Shown here in pieces: positions 54,835 to 64,000 of a stretch of 64,000 nucleotides of DNA. A model generated the notes under the pieces. It had not been told where the DNA came from, did not search any database, and saw only the letters and a program-made list of their open reading frames with translations. Source of the stretch: Salvator merianae (taxonomy: Eukaryota > Chordata > Lepidosauria > Squamata > Teiidae). The stretch lies in NCBI GenBank assembly GCA_003586115.2, contig QVOM02000057.1, positions 6,463,689 through 6,527,688 on the forward strand, read 5' to 3'. Each line of letters begins with the position of its first letter. The first letter of the stretch is position 1. The position numbers were made by a program, and so were the translations under genes.

Positions 54835-57800
54835 CTGGAGAGGAAAAGCGAGGAAGGCCACTGAGGAAATCTACCCCCTTGGAATACGGGATGCTCTCTC
54901 TCCTCTCCCCCCCCCACCGTCGTCCCCCCGTTAAGCTCATCCTGTTTTCCCAAACGAACCAGGCATCCAGTCTGCTGCACGTGAGGGGAATGAGGCGTCT
55001 TTGCGGACCTGCAGATGGGTGAAGGAGGTTTACGACGTTTCATCCTGGCACGCCCTGGCCTTCAAGACTTGTTCCCTTGTTGTCCTGACTAGGCACACAC
55101 ACCCTCTTTGCCCTGGCGGAGGGGACGGAGGCAGAATTCCTCACCTCCTCCGATTTCCCATGTCCTTGAGATGGGACACCTGGACGTCTCAAGCGGGCCT
55201 TTGAAGCCGCCACTGTTTCCACCCAAGGAATGTGTGTGTGTGTCTGTTGTGTGTGTGTGTGTGTGTGTTGAGCAGCTGCCTCCTGTTTCTTCTGAGGTTC
55301 TCTTGGGAATCCAGCTTTTCAGCTCCTTGCTGAGCCTCACAGGAGCCATTTTGTGACAGCTACCCACAATTCCCTCGGGATCCCAGGCAGGCTCACGGGC
55401 CCCCACAAGCAAGGAGCTTCCTGGGAAAGGACCTTAGGAAGGGGCCGGCGGTGCTCAGCACCCATCATTCTGTTTCCCACTTGTGGCTGTTAGATGCCTC
55501 AGAGATGGCAGGAAAGACAGGTGGAGGAGGCGGGCCGCTACCCATCAGGCTGACAGAAACATTTCTTGACCAAGGGGGAGAGAAAAGCGGGGGGGGGGGG
55601 AGCAGCAGCCAGGCTCACCTAAGGCTCTGCTCCTTGCCTTTGGTTTTGCTCCAGAGTTCCGAGGTGGTTCTATAACAAGAAAAGAAAAAAGAAAAAGACA
55701 TTGTGGTAATTACTGAGAAACTTGCACTATGAAAAGACTCTATTCCTCCCCTGCCTTGTGTCCCCCTGTATTTCCTTCCTGGAAGGGATTGTCAAGTGTG
55801 TGTGTGTGTGTGTGTGTTTTACCTAAGGGTAAACAGCACGCTGAACCACCGCCAAGCGAGAGCAGTTCACAGATGGTTGACTTGGTTCTAATGTCAACCG
55901 AAGCATCATAAGAAACATGAGAACCTAAGAGGAGCCCTGCTGGATCAGGCCACGGCCCATCTTGTCCAGCATCCCGTCTCACACAGTGGCCCACCAGTTG
56001 CTCCTGGGCATCTCAAGCAGAAGACCAAGGCAAAACCTTCACCTGCTCTCCACTCCCTGCAAATGGCTGTTGGAGGCATCCTGCCTGTCTCTCCACCCTG
56101 GAGGCGATACCTGGGCATCCATGAATTTGTCCAAGCCTTTCTTAAAGCCATCCAGGCTAGCTGCTGTCACCACCTCATCTGGCAGTAAATTCCACAGACA
56201 GATGACCTAGCCAATGTAGCACATTGGCTCTCACGACCAAAATTCTGACCCCCTGCCCAATTCTAGTCCCATCTCTGGACCCACAGAAAGGATACCTGCT
56301 CCGTTTTCTGTGCAATGTCTCTGCTAACACCCAATATTGGCTATCACAGCTGCCTTCAGACTATCCTGGCCTCCATTTTCCTGCTCCTGCTGATCCCAGG
56401 GGCCGTCTCTGCTGAACATATCCTTGTTTGTCAGTGGCATTCTTAAATTAACGTACCCAGAACAGGACACCCCAGCGTAGGCCGGAGGAGAAGAGAAATG
56501 CAGGATTACTAAGACCCTCCCCCATGTTAAGACAGACTGGCATTCACGTCTGCTGTTTCTGGAACTGCATCACCACTGCTGGCCTCTGGAGACATTATCT
56601 GACTTCTGCAGCCCTGGGCAACACCAGCTTCCATCACGCAACACTGAGCAGCACAACCCTTTGGGACAAGGGAAAACGTTCAGCAACCAATGCTTAAACC
56701 TAAGAAAACCTGTGGGTTTTCTCTAACACAGGGCACAAAGGCCTCGTCGGGGAACTACAAACTCAGGGATGAAGGAAGTTGAGAGCTAAGGTTGCATCTG
56801 GCCTCTGAACCCACAAATGAGAGATGCAATAACCTACAAAGTAGCCCTCACCTGGCTGAGTGCGGCAATACAATTTTAAGGCAAATCCTGCCGGGAAGGT
56901 ACCGTCAGTGAAAATGCGAATCTCAGCAGGTGCTGAACCAGGGACTCCGCAGTCAGACAGCCATTCTTTACCTAGGAGAGAACACCACCGTAGCAGTAAA
57001 GAATTAGCCATACACCTGTCAAATCTTGGGAATCCTGCCCTAAAATAACATAAGAGGAGCCCTGCTGGATCAGGCCACAGCCCATCTAGTCCAGCATCCC
57101 ATCTCACACAGTAACCCACCAACTACTTCCGGGCATCTCAAGCAGAAGACAAAGGCAAAACCTTCCCCTGCTCTCAACTCCCTGCAAATGGCCTTTAGAG
57201 GCATCCTGCCTGTCTCTCCAACCTGGAGGTGGTACCTGGGCATCCATTCTAGTACCCATTGATACACCTGACCTCCATGAATCTGTCCAATCCCTTCTTA
57301 AAGCTATCAAGGCTGACTGCTGTCACCACCTCTTCTGCTAGTAAGTTCCCTAGACCGATGACTCTTTGGGTGAGAAAGGCCTTCCCCTTGTTTCCTGCTG
57401 AGGGCCACTGGCCAACCAGAGGGAAAAGTATCAGTCCAGCAGACAAACACACCCAAGCACCTCGGCAGTAGGGAACACGTTTTGCCTCCAGGAAGTCACA
57501 GGAGGGACTTGAAATCCCGGAAGCCATTCCACTTGGGTCTGTAGTGGAAAGCTGTAGCGCCTTTCCAGGAGCAGTGAGGAGCAGTGAGGACGTGCAACAG
57601 TTCAGCCACAGTCGATAAACGCTGCCATCAGGCGACTTCATCAGGGAAGCCCAGTAAAAGACAAGGAACCCCCCCCAACAGGAGTCAGGCCTATAGCACG
57701 TCCTCGCAACAGCTGCCCGTGGGAGGCAGAAAACCATGGGGTCTTTTTGCCAGGGGCTAACAGCCCCTGATAGTTCTGATTTCCAATAATTGCTCCAAAC

Positions 57801-60800
57801 CTCTCCTACGAATACTGGCTGTACTCTTTCAGGCTCGCCCTCTGCGCAGTCATGATGAGCTAAACGAACCGTCAATTTATTGACGCTTCCCACTTACCCA
57901 AATAAATAACGTAATGGCTAGAAGCCTAGGAGGAGGAGGAGACCCTTTTACAATCCTGACTTCTGCAGATCCGATGTCCTTTCAAAAAGCCCGTAAAATA
58001 TGCAGACCGTTCGCCAACGGCAAGCAGGGATGGGTTAGGGAACCAACGGCCTGCCAAGAAACTGCCCCAGACTTAAGCCACCTTCTTTCCCTCATACCTG
58101 TGGTCTTGGTCAGCTGTTTGGGCCTTGAGTCTTTAGCGCTGCTTAAGTTGTTCTGCCTCGGCTGAGGCTGCATTTGGTGCTCAGGATCTAAGCATAGCAC
58201 CTCTGCCAAAGGAAAACAGGAAAGAAGTTAGGCTGGTAGTCCTCTGCCATGAATCAGGGCCCACGGGAAAGTGGGTCATAGAATCCTAGAGTTCGAAGGG
58301 ACCTCCAGGGTCATCTAGTCCAACCCCCTGCTCAATGCAGGATCCACTAAACCATCCCAGACAGAGGACTGTCCAGCCTCTCCTTGGAGACCTCCAGGAA
58401 AGGAGAGCTCACCACCTCCTGTGGCAACCTGTTCCAGTGACGGATCGCCCTTACTATCAGAAAGTTTTTTCTAATATCTAGTCTGCACCTATTCCCATGA
58501 AGTTTCATCCCATTGTTTCTAGTCCTTCCTTCTTGTGTAAGTGAGAATAGGGCCAACCCCTCTGCACTGTGACAGCCCTTCAGATACTTGAAAACAGCTA
58601 CCATGTCTCCTCTCAGTCTTCTCTTCTGCAGGCTAAACATTCCTAGGTCCTTTAACCGTTCCTCGTAGGACATGGCTTGCAGACCACTCACCATTTTGCT
58701 AGCCCTCCTCTGAACTTACTCCAGTTTGTCAATGTCATTTTTAAATTGGGGTGTCCAGAACTGGACACAGTACTCCAGATGACCAAGATAGAGTAAAGAG
58801 GGATAATTACTTCTCATTACCTAGACTCTATGCTCCTCTTGATACATCCCAGGATGGTGTTTGCCTTTTTTGCAGCTGCATCACACTGTTGACTCATGTT
58901 CAATCTGTGATCTACTAGTACACCCAGATCCTTTTCACACGTGCTGCTGCTCAGTGAGATTCCTCCCATTCTCCATTGGATATTGTCAAATTGTCAAGCA
59001 ATAACAAAACCCCTTCCACCTTTGTAAGGTTCAGAAGAGACAAAAGCCCCAAAATGCAATGATCCCCTTTTTTGTGTTGGTCTACCCCATCAGCCTCCAG
59101 TTCAAGGACTCAACTGTCCTCTCCTGATGCAATCCATATTAACAGCAAGGAAAGGAGCCCCTGCCCAGGACTCACCGCAACGGGCTTTCAGCTGGCCCCG
59201 TTTCCGACTCGCTGGCTGCTCTTCCGGATCAAGTAGCACTTCGATCTCAGCTGGCCGCTTGCTCTTGCCGGGAGAGGCTGACAGAGGAAGTTTCAGAACG
59301 AATTTCCGCAAGCGTGGAAATTAGTAGCAAAGGATCTGAGTCCCAGCACACCCTCTTTTTTATTGTTCAGAAAGCCTATTTCTCACCCCTAAGGATGGAA
59401 GGCTATGCAGGGAAACAAATATTTCATACTTTCCCATCATGGCAAAGTAAAGACCAATCTGGGGATATTGATACTGAGGGGGTTTTGCTTTCCTTTTAAC
59501 CCACAAAGGTGAAAAATACCATCACTAAAGTGAACTAGTTATCTCAATTTAAATGTTTTATCCTCCTCCAAATCACTTTTCTTGTTGGGCTGTGGTATTT
59601 TTTCCCTAAGGCTGCAAGAAGGGTTTGCCATTCTCTATTGATGTGCACTCCTCTGAAACCCTTTGCAGTTGAGAAGGAGCAGGGCAGAAGTTACTTTATA
59701 CCAAAGACTGTTTTTCTCAGAAACGTCACCATGTCACCTCTGTTTTTAGGACAGTGGTTCTCAAATCACAGATATACCCGCACTACAAGTTCAAGCACTC
59801 TGCTCCCAGATTTCCACACCAGGCCCATGAGACTAAAACACAAGACTGAGAGTGGAATTCTGGGGGCTGTAGTTCAGTGGAACTGGCATAGAATGCTGGG
59901 TGTTGTTGTTCTGGGACTTCTGGGGGACCATTGTTTGAGAACCATTGCTTTCGGAGGTGTAGGATGTATACAAAGAGCATGCAGCCATGGGTGACAGGGA
60001 GAATGCCTTGCACAGATTTTGTTCATGGTCTAGAAGAAGTAAGTGAAGCCTTGCTGGATCAGACCACAGCCCACCTAGACCAGAATCCTGTTTCACACAG
60101 TGGCCACCAATTGCTTCTGGGCCTCTCAAGCAGAATAAAAAGGCAAAACCTTCACCTGCTCTCAACTTCCTGTAAATGGCCTTTAGAGACCTCCTGCCTG
60201 TCCCTCTACCCTGGAGTCAGTACCTGGGCATCCATTTTAGTAGCCATTGATACACCCATCCTCCATGAATTAAAAGGAGCCCTGCTGGATCAGGCCACAG
60301 CCCATCTAGTCCAGCATCCCTTCTCACACAGTGGCCCACCAATTGCTTCTGGGCACCTCAAGCAAAAGACGAAGGCAAAACCTTCACCTGCTCTCAACTC
60401 CCTGCAAATGGCGTTTAGAGGCCTCCTGCCTGTCCCTCCAACGCTGGATTGCAATAAAGAAGGAAGGTCCTGCCTTACCACCTTCACAATGGCACAGTCC
60501 TGCTGTAACAGACCACGTTCCAAAGAGGCCAGCTGCCGTGGAGGCTTACCTGCAAGGGAAGGTGGCAGTTCGTTCTTCGGAAGGACGGCCCCTTCGCTCC
60601 AGGCCTCCAAGATGTTGCGCTTCTCTTCCACGCTGAAGCCCAGGGAGTGGGCGTGATGCTGCAGGATGTGTTTCTGAGCGGCTGTGGGACCCGACGCCCT
60701 GAGGACGGCACCACACACCATGCAAACGGGCTGACCGTGCTCTGAGGTCTCGGCTATCAGGTACTCCTGGCTCCAGGAGCTGCCTGGCTCTTCGTGGGTG

Positions 60801-61711
60801 ACCCCGGCTCCTGAGTCCGGAACAGGTTGTTCTGTTGGGGTAGGAATGGAGGCATGGAGGAAGAACACAGAGCATCTCTGTTCCCAGTTCTGTGTTCCTA
60901 GGGGGATGGGAGAACAATGGCTGCCCAGGTATTCCTGGGCTTCATCCTACCACTTAAGCCTGGAGCCAGAATGCCGGCACTTGGCATGTCTCCACTGGAA
61001 GGCGTTTCCAAAGCCTGGGGGCCACCACAGAAAAGACTCTTTTGCCTGCTATCACCCAATGAGCTTCTGAGGGTGACTGAATTACAAGAAGGACCTCCCC
61101 TATAATGGGAGAAAGTTTTCCTCTGCATATCTGGGGCCCAACCCATTTACTTTGGATGTGAAAGTCAACCCCTTGAATTGGGCTCAATAGCAAACAAGCA
61201 ACCACTACAGACCTCTCAAGACTGGTGTGATGTGTGTCCAGAGGCTCCCATCAGCAGCCAAGCTGATGCATTTTGAACTTTTATTTATTTAATATATTTA
61301 AATGCTGGAAAGCATATTGGTGTTCCAAAGGAAAGAGACCCGTTTACTTTCCTCTCTAGATCCACAGAGCACTGGCACGGAGCTGCCAGGAATTTACTTC
61401 AAGGAGAATAGAGTTCTTGGCCTGAAGAAGCTCTTTTGCTTTCATTATTCTTCCCCAGAATCTCCTTATGTCTCAGTCTTAGGCCTATTTCTCTGCCTGT
61501 TAGTACTCAGTGCCTTCCCCAAGGGCCAAATTAACACAAATCTCCCTCCACCTGAGGCAGATCGCTCCCTACCTCTGCCTGCTTCATCCGACCTCCCGGG
61601 CGCACGGACAAGCAATAAGGGGTCCTGGCACCCTTCTTTATCCTTCTCTGCCTTACATTTCAAGGAAACTTTAAGATAATCCAGCAAGGGAGCTTCTGCC
61701 TTCAGTGCCAT
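54413..61711 (-). CDS. SPINDOC: SPINDOC (spindlin interactor and repressor of chromatin binding), spliced, 6 coding exons
   Basis: Exons 61711-61573, 60831-60550, 59277-59176, 58202-58098, 56971-56852 and 54834-54413 join in frame (all five introns phase 1, GT-AG) to 389 codons plus stop; human SPINDOC is about 381 residues (memory). Seen: MALKAEAPLLDYLKVSLKCK start as in the family; a SPIN-DOC-type zinc finger with W66, C83, C86, H101, H106 followed by EEKRNILEAWSEG; a basic Pro/Ser-rich middle with PAEIEVLLD; the conserved PAEIRIFTDGTFPAGFALKL block; and in the last exon a second finger with W318, C335, C338, H353, H358. Known role: nuclear protein that binds SPIN1 and blocks its reading of methylated histone H3. 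Nothing suggests pseudogenisation. The neighbour to the left, MARK2, matches the mammalian order. Confidence 0.93.
55224..55270. repeat. (GT)n microsatellite
   Basis: Interrupted GT run in SPINDOC intron 5. A second GT run lies at 55796-55817 in the same intron. Confidence 0.85.
55915..56208 (-). mobile_element. CR1-like LINE 3' tail (family A)
   Basis: On the forward strand it begins AACCTAAGAGGAGCCCTGCT and ends in the region CATCCAGGCTAGCTGCTGTC. This is the minus-strand copy of the common tail, in SPINDOC intron 5, sense to the gene. Confidence 0.82.
56852..56971 (-). CDS. SPINDOC: SPINDOC coding exon 5 (FTDGTFPAGF block)
   Basis: The acceptor is TTCTCTCCTAG and the donor CAGCCAG|GTGAGG. 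It encodes residues 210-249 (first codon split), including PAEIRIFTDGTFPAGFALKL. This is the most recognisable conserved motif in the C-terminal half of SPINDOC (mammalian form PAEVRHFTDGSFPAGF). Phase 1 at both ends. Confidence 0.92.
57045..57400 (-). mobile_element. CR1-like LINE 3' tail (family A)
   Basis: The forward strand begins TAAGAGGAGCCCTGCTGGAT and reads to ATGACTCTTTGGGTGAGAAA. The minus strand encodes a degraded LLAEEVVTAVSLDSFKKGLD, an ORF2 C-terminal motif. It lies in SPINDOC intron 4. Confidence 0.85.
58098..58202 (-). CDS. SPINDOC: SPINDOC coding exon 4 (basic linker)
   Basis: The acceptor is TTTTCCTTTGGCAG and the donor ACCACAG|GTATGAG. It encodes 35 residues of a Gln/Lys/Ser-rich linker (SSAKDSRPKQLTK), poorly conserved in sequence but matching the position of a basic linker in mammalian SPINDOC. 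It is accepted because the splice sites and phase fit both neighbours exactly. It is the least certain of the six exons. Confidence 0.75.
58275..58990 (-). mobile_element. CR1 LINE 3' portion (family B)
   Basis: The forward strand begins CATAGAATCCTAGAGTTCGA and CATCTAGTCCAACCCCCTGC, the reverse of the usual CR1 end. The minus strand then encodes HWNRLPQEVVSSPFLEV, QEGRTRNNGMKLHGN and EERLKDLGMFSLQKRRLRGD. This is about 700 bp of CR1 ORF2 C-terminus and 3' UTR, in SPINDOC intron 3. It is the longest LINE piece in the window. Confidence 0.93.
59176..59277 (-). CDS. SPINDOC: SPINDOC coding exon 3
   Basis: The acceptor is TTCCTCTGTCAG and the donor GTTGCG|GTGAGTCC. It encodes ASPGKSKRPAEIEVLLDPEE and a basic stretch ASRKRGQLKARC, matching the mammalian PAEIVVLLDSEDNPSLPKRS region. 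The basic cluster may serve as a nuclear-localisation signal. Phase 1 at both ends. Confidence 0.92.
60040..60440 (-). mobile_element. Two CR1-like family A tails, adjacent
   Basis: Two copies follow one another, 60040-60265 and 60275-60440. Each begins on the forward strand with a GGATCAGACC or GGATCAGGCCACAGC block and runs through CTCAAGCAGAATAAAAAGGC or CAAGCAAAAGACGAAGGC. The second ends about 110 bp before the donor of SPINDOC exon 2. Confidence 0.82.
60550..60831 (-). CDS. SPINDOC: SPINDOC coding exon 2 (first zinc finger)
   Basis: The acceptor is CCTACCCCAACAG and the donor CTTGCAG|GTAAGC, both strong. It encodes residues 47-140. W66-SQEYLI is followed by the finger with C83, C86, H101 and H106, and then FSVEEKRNILEAWSEG. 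This is the SPIN-DOC-like zinc-finger domain (a BED/hAT-related fold family). Confidence 0.95.
60985..61270 (-). mobile_element. LINE ORF2 fragment
   Basis: The minus strand encodes KSLFCGGPQALETPS-type and, in another frame, KRVFSVVAPRLWKRLPVE, the FSVxAPxLW motif. It matches the copies at 52.9 kb and 30.8 kb. It lies in SPINDOC intron 1. Confidence 0.65.
61573..61711 (-). CDS. SPINDOC: SPINDOC coding exon 1 (start codon)
   Basis: The ATG at 61711 opens MALKAEAPLLDYLKVSLKCK, matching the mammalian SPINDOC start MALKAEGAALDCFEVTLKC. The donor chosen is GGCAGAG|GTAGGGAG (phase 1), which joins exactly to exon 2. An acceptor lies just upstream of the ATG (TTTTTCCACAG ending at 61753, or TTTCTTTGCAG ending at 61790), so this is not the first exon of the transcript. 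Confidence 0.9.
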
Positions 61712-61799
61712 GAGCAACGCTGTGGGAGCAGGACCGGAGCTCCGAAGCCGGGCTGTGGAAAAATGGAAGGCGTGAGGTGCTTTAGGGAGCTGCAAAGAA

Positions 61800-64000
61800 A
61801 GAGAAGTCACCCACCTCAGTTCCTCCTCCTCATCAGGAAAAACACAGGTTTAACTAAACATGGATTTCAGGGGTGCAAGGAGCTACTGTCTCAGAGGATA
61901 GGCCGTTCTGCCTTCCTGGATTACTCAGGCCTCTTCAGGAACCTTGAAGGAGGTGGAGATTTTCTATCCCCTTTTTAACTCCTTTTCCCCCCTAACTAAA
62001 GATGTCAGAAATGGACCCTGGGACCTTCAACACACAATTCAGGCATCCCAACGCCTTCCCAAAGTACCATCCAAATTCAGGTGCTTTTATAGTCTTTGTA
62101 AAAATGGACGCAATGTAATTAAAACTGAATAAGGGTGCTTGATGCTGATTAAAAAATATGCCAGGTTAACGCCATTTTAAGTCAGAAGGCGTTCAGATGT
62201 ACAAGCAGGCCTATGCCCTTCTTATCTCGTTCCAAGCTACAAGTCATTCCAAGTCTATCCAGCCAGGAACTTGTCTCTTTTCCAGCTTTAGCCGGGCAGA
62301 GCAAAAAGGAGGAAGTCCAAATGGAAATTTCAGAGCGGATTCAAAAATCTTTGTGTCCATTCAATGCCCCTGGAAGCTTCCAACCCTCCAAGGCCTGAAG
62401 CAATTCTGAAAGAGCTTTTGGAAGTACAAATACCTAAAGCTGCTATTCTCATTCATGAACTTCTTCCTGTGCCTCAAAGGTAATCGCTTCATCCCGATCA
62501 CAAAGACCCTTTTGTCTTCACACTATGGAAACCAGGGTGCAGGCAGAGATTCAGGGAATCAAGTAATGACAGACCTGGAAAATGTATCACAGGGAGCGAA
62601 ATGGTTGCATTCTGACCTGCTGAGGGCATTTGGTGCTCTGGCTGAGAGCAGAGACAAAGTATGCAAAATATCATGGAGGGGAATTTGAAAACAGGATGAG
62701 GGTCAGGCCAGGACCCCTCCCTACTGCTGCGCCACAAATGAAGACAGTTAAGTTCAAAAAGAAAAAAAAAATAGGCATCTCCCATCCAGATTTACTTGCT
62801 GGCAGCCAAGGATTAAAAATGCAGTTGGCTTTAAATCAGTTTTAAACCCTAGTCCTCATAGAAACTATGGAACTGATACAGCAAGAAGAACTCAGCAACA
62901 GGCTGAACTCTTGACATTAAGGCAAAATCTTACCTGTTGCAGAAGCCTATGGCCACTGCAGACAGAACAAAGGCTTCGGGATTTGATCTGCGCCAGTGAG
63001 ATGAAGATGAAGATGAGGGCCAGAAGGTACTCACACTATAGCAAAAAGGAAAGGTTGGTAGTGGGACAGGGAAAATATCAAAGACTTCACCCCTAATAGA
63101 AGCCAAGAAGCAGGACCTAAGTTTTCTTAAAAGGACAAAACTGCAAAATCCCATGATAGAGTGACATTGTTTTTGAAACACACCTGGCATCACGTGATGG
63201 AGATGTGTCTGCCGCCCTGCAGCAGGACCTTCTCCGTGGTGGCACCCCCACTGAAATGCTCTCCTCCTCAGATGTTCATGAGGCCCTACATACACATCTT
63301 TTTGGCATCTGCTGAGAATTTATTTGTTCAGCCAGGCATTCCCAAGTGAATGGGTGTCTCTTTTCTTATCCCACCGCCCTTTTAGTCCTGGTTGTTTTAT
63401 CTGTTTATCGTGTTTTTAAGTTTATAAAGTACTGCAAGTTTATACAGTATCTTTTTTTAATGATGGGTATAGAAATGCTTTAAGTGAACAACTGAGAAAT
63501 AACAACAACAGATGGCAATCTAGAGAGGTCTTAGAAGAAAACAGATTTTCAGAATTTTCAAGGTTTCCTTGCTTGTTGTTCATTCTGATATGATATCCTG
63601 TACCTAGTCTACTCTTATACAGTTTTCTACATCCTTAAAATTCTCAAGGTCTAAACTGGACAGCAAGCAAATGACGGCCTTGAATTCCTTGGCAGGAAGG
63701 GGGATTTGAAATGCAAAATACAGTTATGCTTTCTCTGTTTCACCAAGGAAATTATACCCATGCCTCTTTCTGCTCCGAACGCCCAAGGCCATTTTTTGAA
63801 GTTCCACAGTAAGCGTTTTTACTCCCACAAGGATCTCAAGGTTTCTGGAAATAATAATTGCCTTCCTTCATATACTTCCTTTACCTCGTCCCCCATCAAA
63901 TACCTAAACTATCCCTTTCCATACTTTTCACCTCCCTCTTCAAACTCAAGAACCTCAAATTTCTCTTTCTGCCTTCCTCAAATCTCTGCCCGTGTGATAC
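61800..64000. other. Region upstream of SPINDOC coding exons
   Basis: No CpG island and no conserved coding exon is visible here. A splice acceptor precedes the SPINDOC start exon, so this stretch is probably the 5' intron of SPINDOC, with its promoter beyond the right edge. It includes a LINE/L2-like tail near 63200-63480 (CTGCAGCAGGACCTTCTCCG, then TTTATTTGTTCAGCCAGGCA). Confidence 0.5.

Noticed and set aside
53828..54934. 368-codon open frame on the plus strand over the SPINDOC last exon and 3' UTR
   Set aside because: It is antisense to SPINDOC exon 6 and has no family resemblance. The high GC content explains the lack of stops.

Overview
The window is vertebrate genomic DNA, most probably from a squamate reptile. 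It has spliced genes with GT-AG introns, CpG-island promoters, and a dense repeat content: two kinds of CR1-like LINE tails, L2-like tails, an L1 fragment, a Bov-B/RTE-like fragment, tRNA-derived SINEs with a Bov-B-type tail, a 5S-derived SINE and MITEs. Bov-B together with such SINEs points to lepidosaurs. This taxonomic call is inference.

Three protein-coding genes can be supported. (1) MARK2, minus strand: the first coding exon (17363-17419) lies in a CpG island (about 17340-18200), and the gene runs off the left edge, so 1-17362 is intron 1. (2) A DUSP10/MKP-5-like dual-specificity phosphatase, plus strand: a CpG-island promoter and a probable non-coding exon 1 at about 36280-36615, then three coding exons at 44430-45639, 47609-47908 and 49190-49455. 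These join in frame to 591 codons plus stop. (3) SPINDOC, minus strand: six coding exons from 61711 down to 54413 that join in frame to 389 codons plus stop, with a polyadenylation signal at 53681-53676. A non-coding 5' exon probably lies further right, perhaps outside the window.

SPINDOC and MARK2 lie next to each other in the same orientation on human 11q13 (from memory). The phosphatase sits between them here on the opposite strand. Its catalytic domain is unmistakably DUSP10-type, but its N-terminus is very different from DUSP10, which in mammals lies in the MARK1 neighbourhood of 1q41. The simplest reading is a DUSP10 ohnolog from the MARK1/MARK2 paralogon, kept in this lineage and absent from the mammalian locus as I remember it. 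It has an expanded cysteine-repeat tract and a shortened rhodanese domain. This is the most interesting item in the window.

The rest is introns and intergenic sequence: 1-17362 (MARK2 intron), 18200-36000 (intergenic), 36616-44416 (phosphatase intron 1), 49456-53650 (between the convergent 3' ends) and 61800-64000 (upstream of SPINDOC coding sequence). These hold retrotransposon remnants, microsatellites, two palindromic MITE-like elements (one with an 8-bp hAT-type target duplication), and a local direct repeat that flanks the large phosphatase exon. I saw no functional tRNA, rRNA or CRISPR loci.
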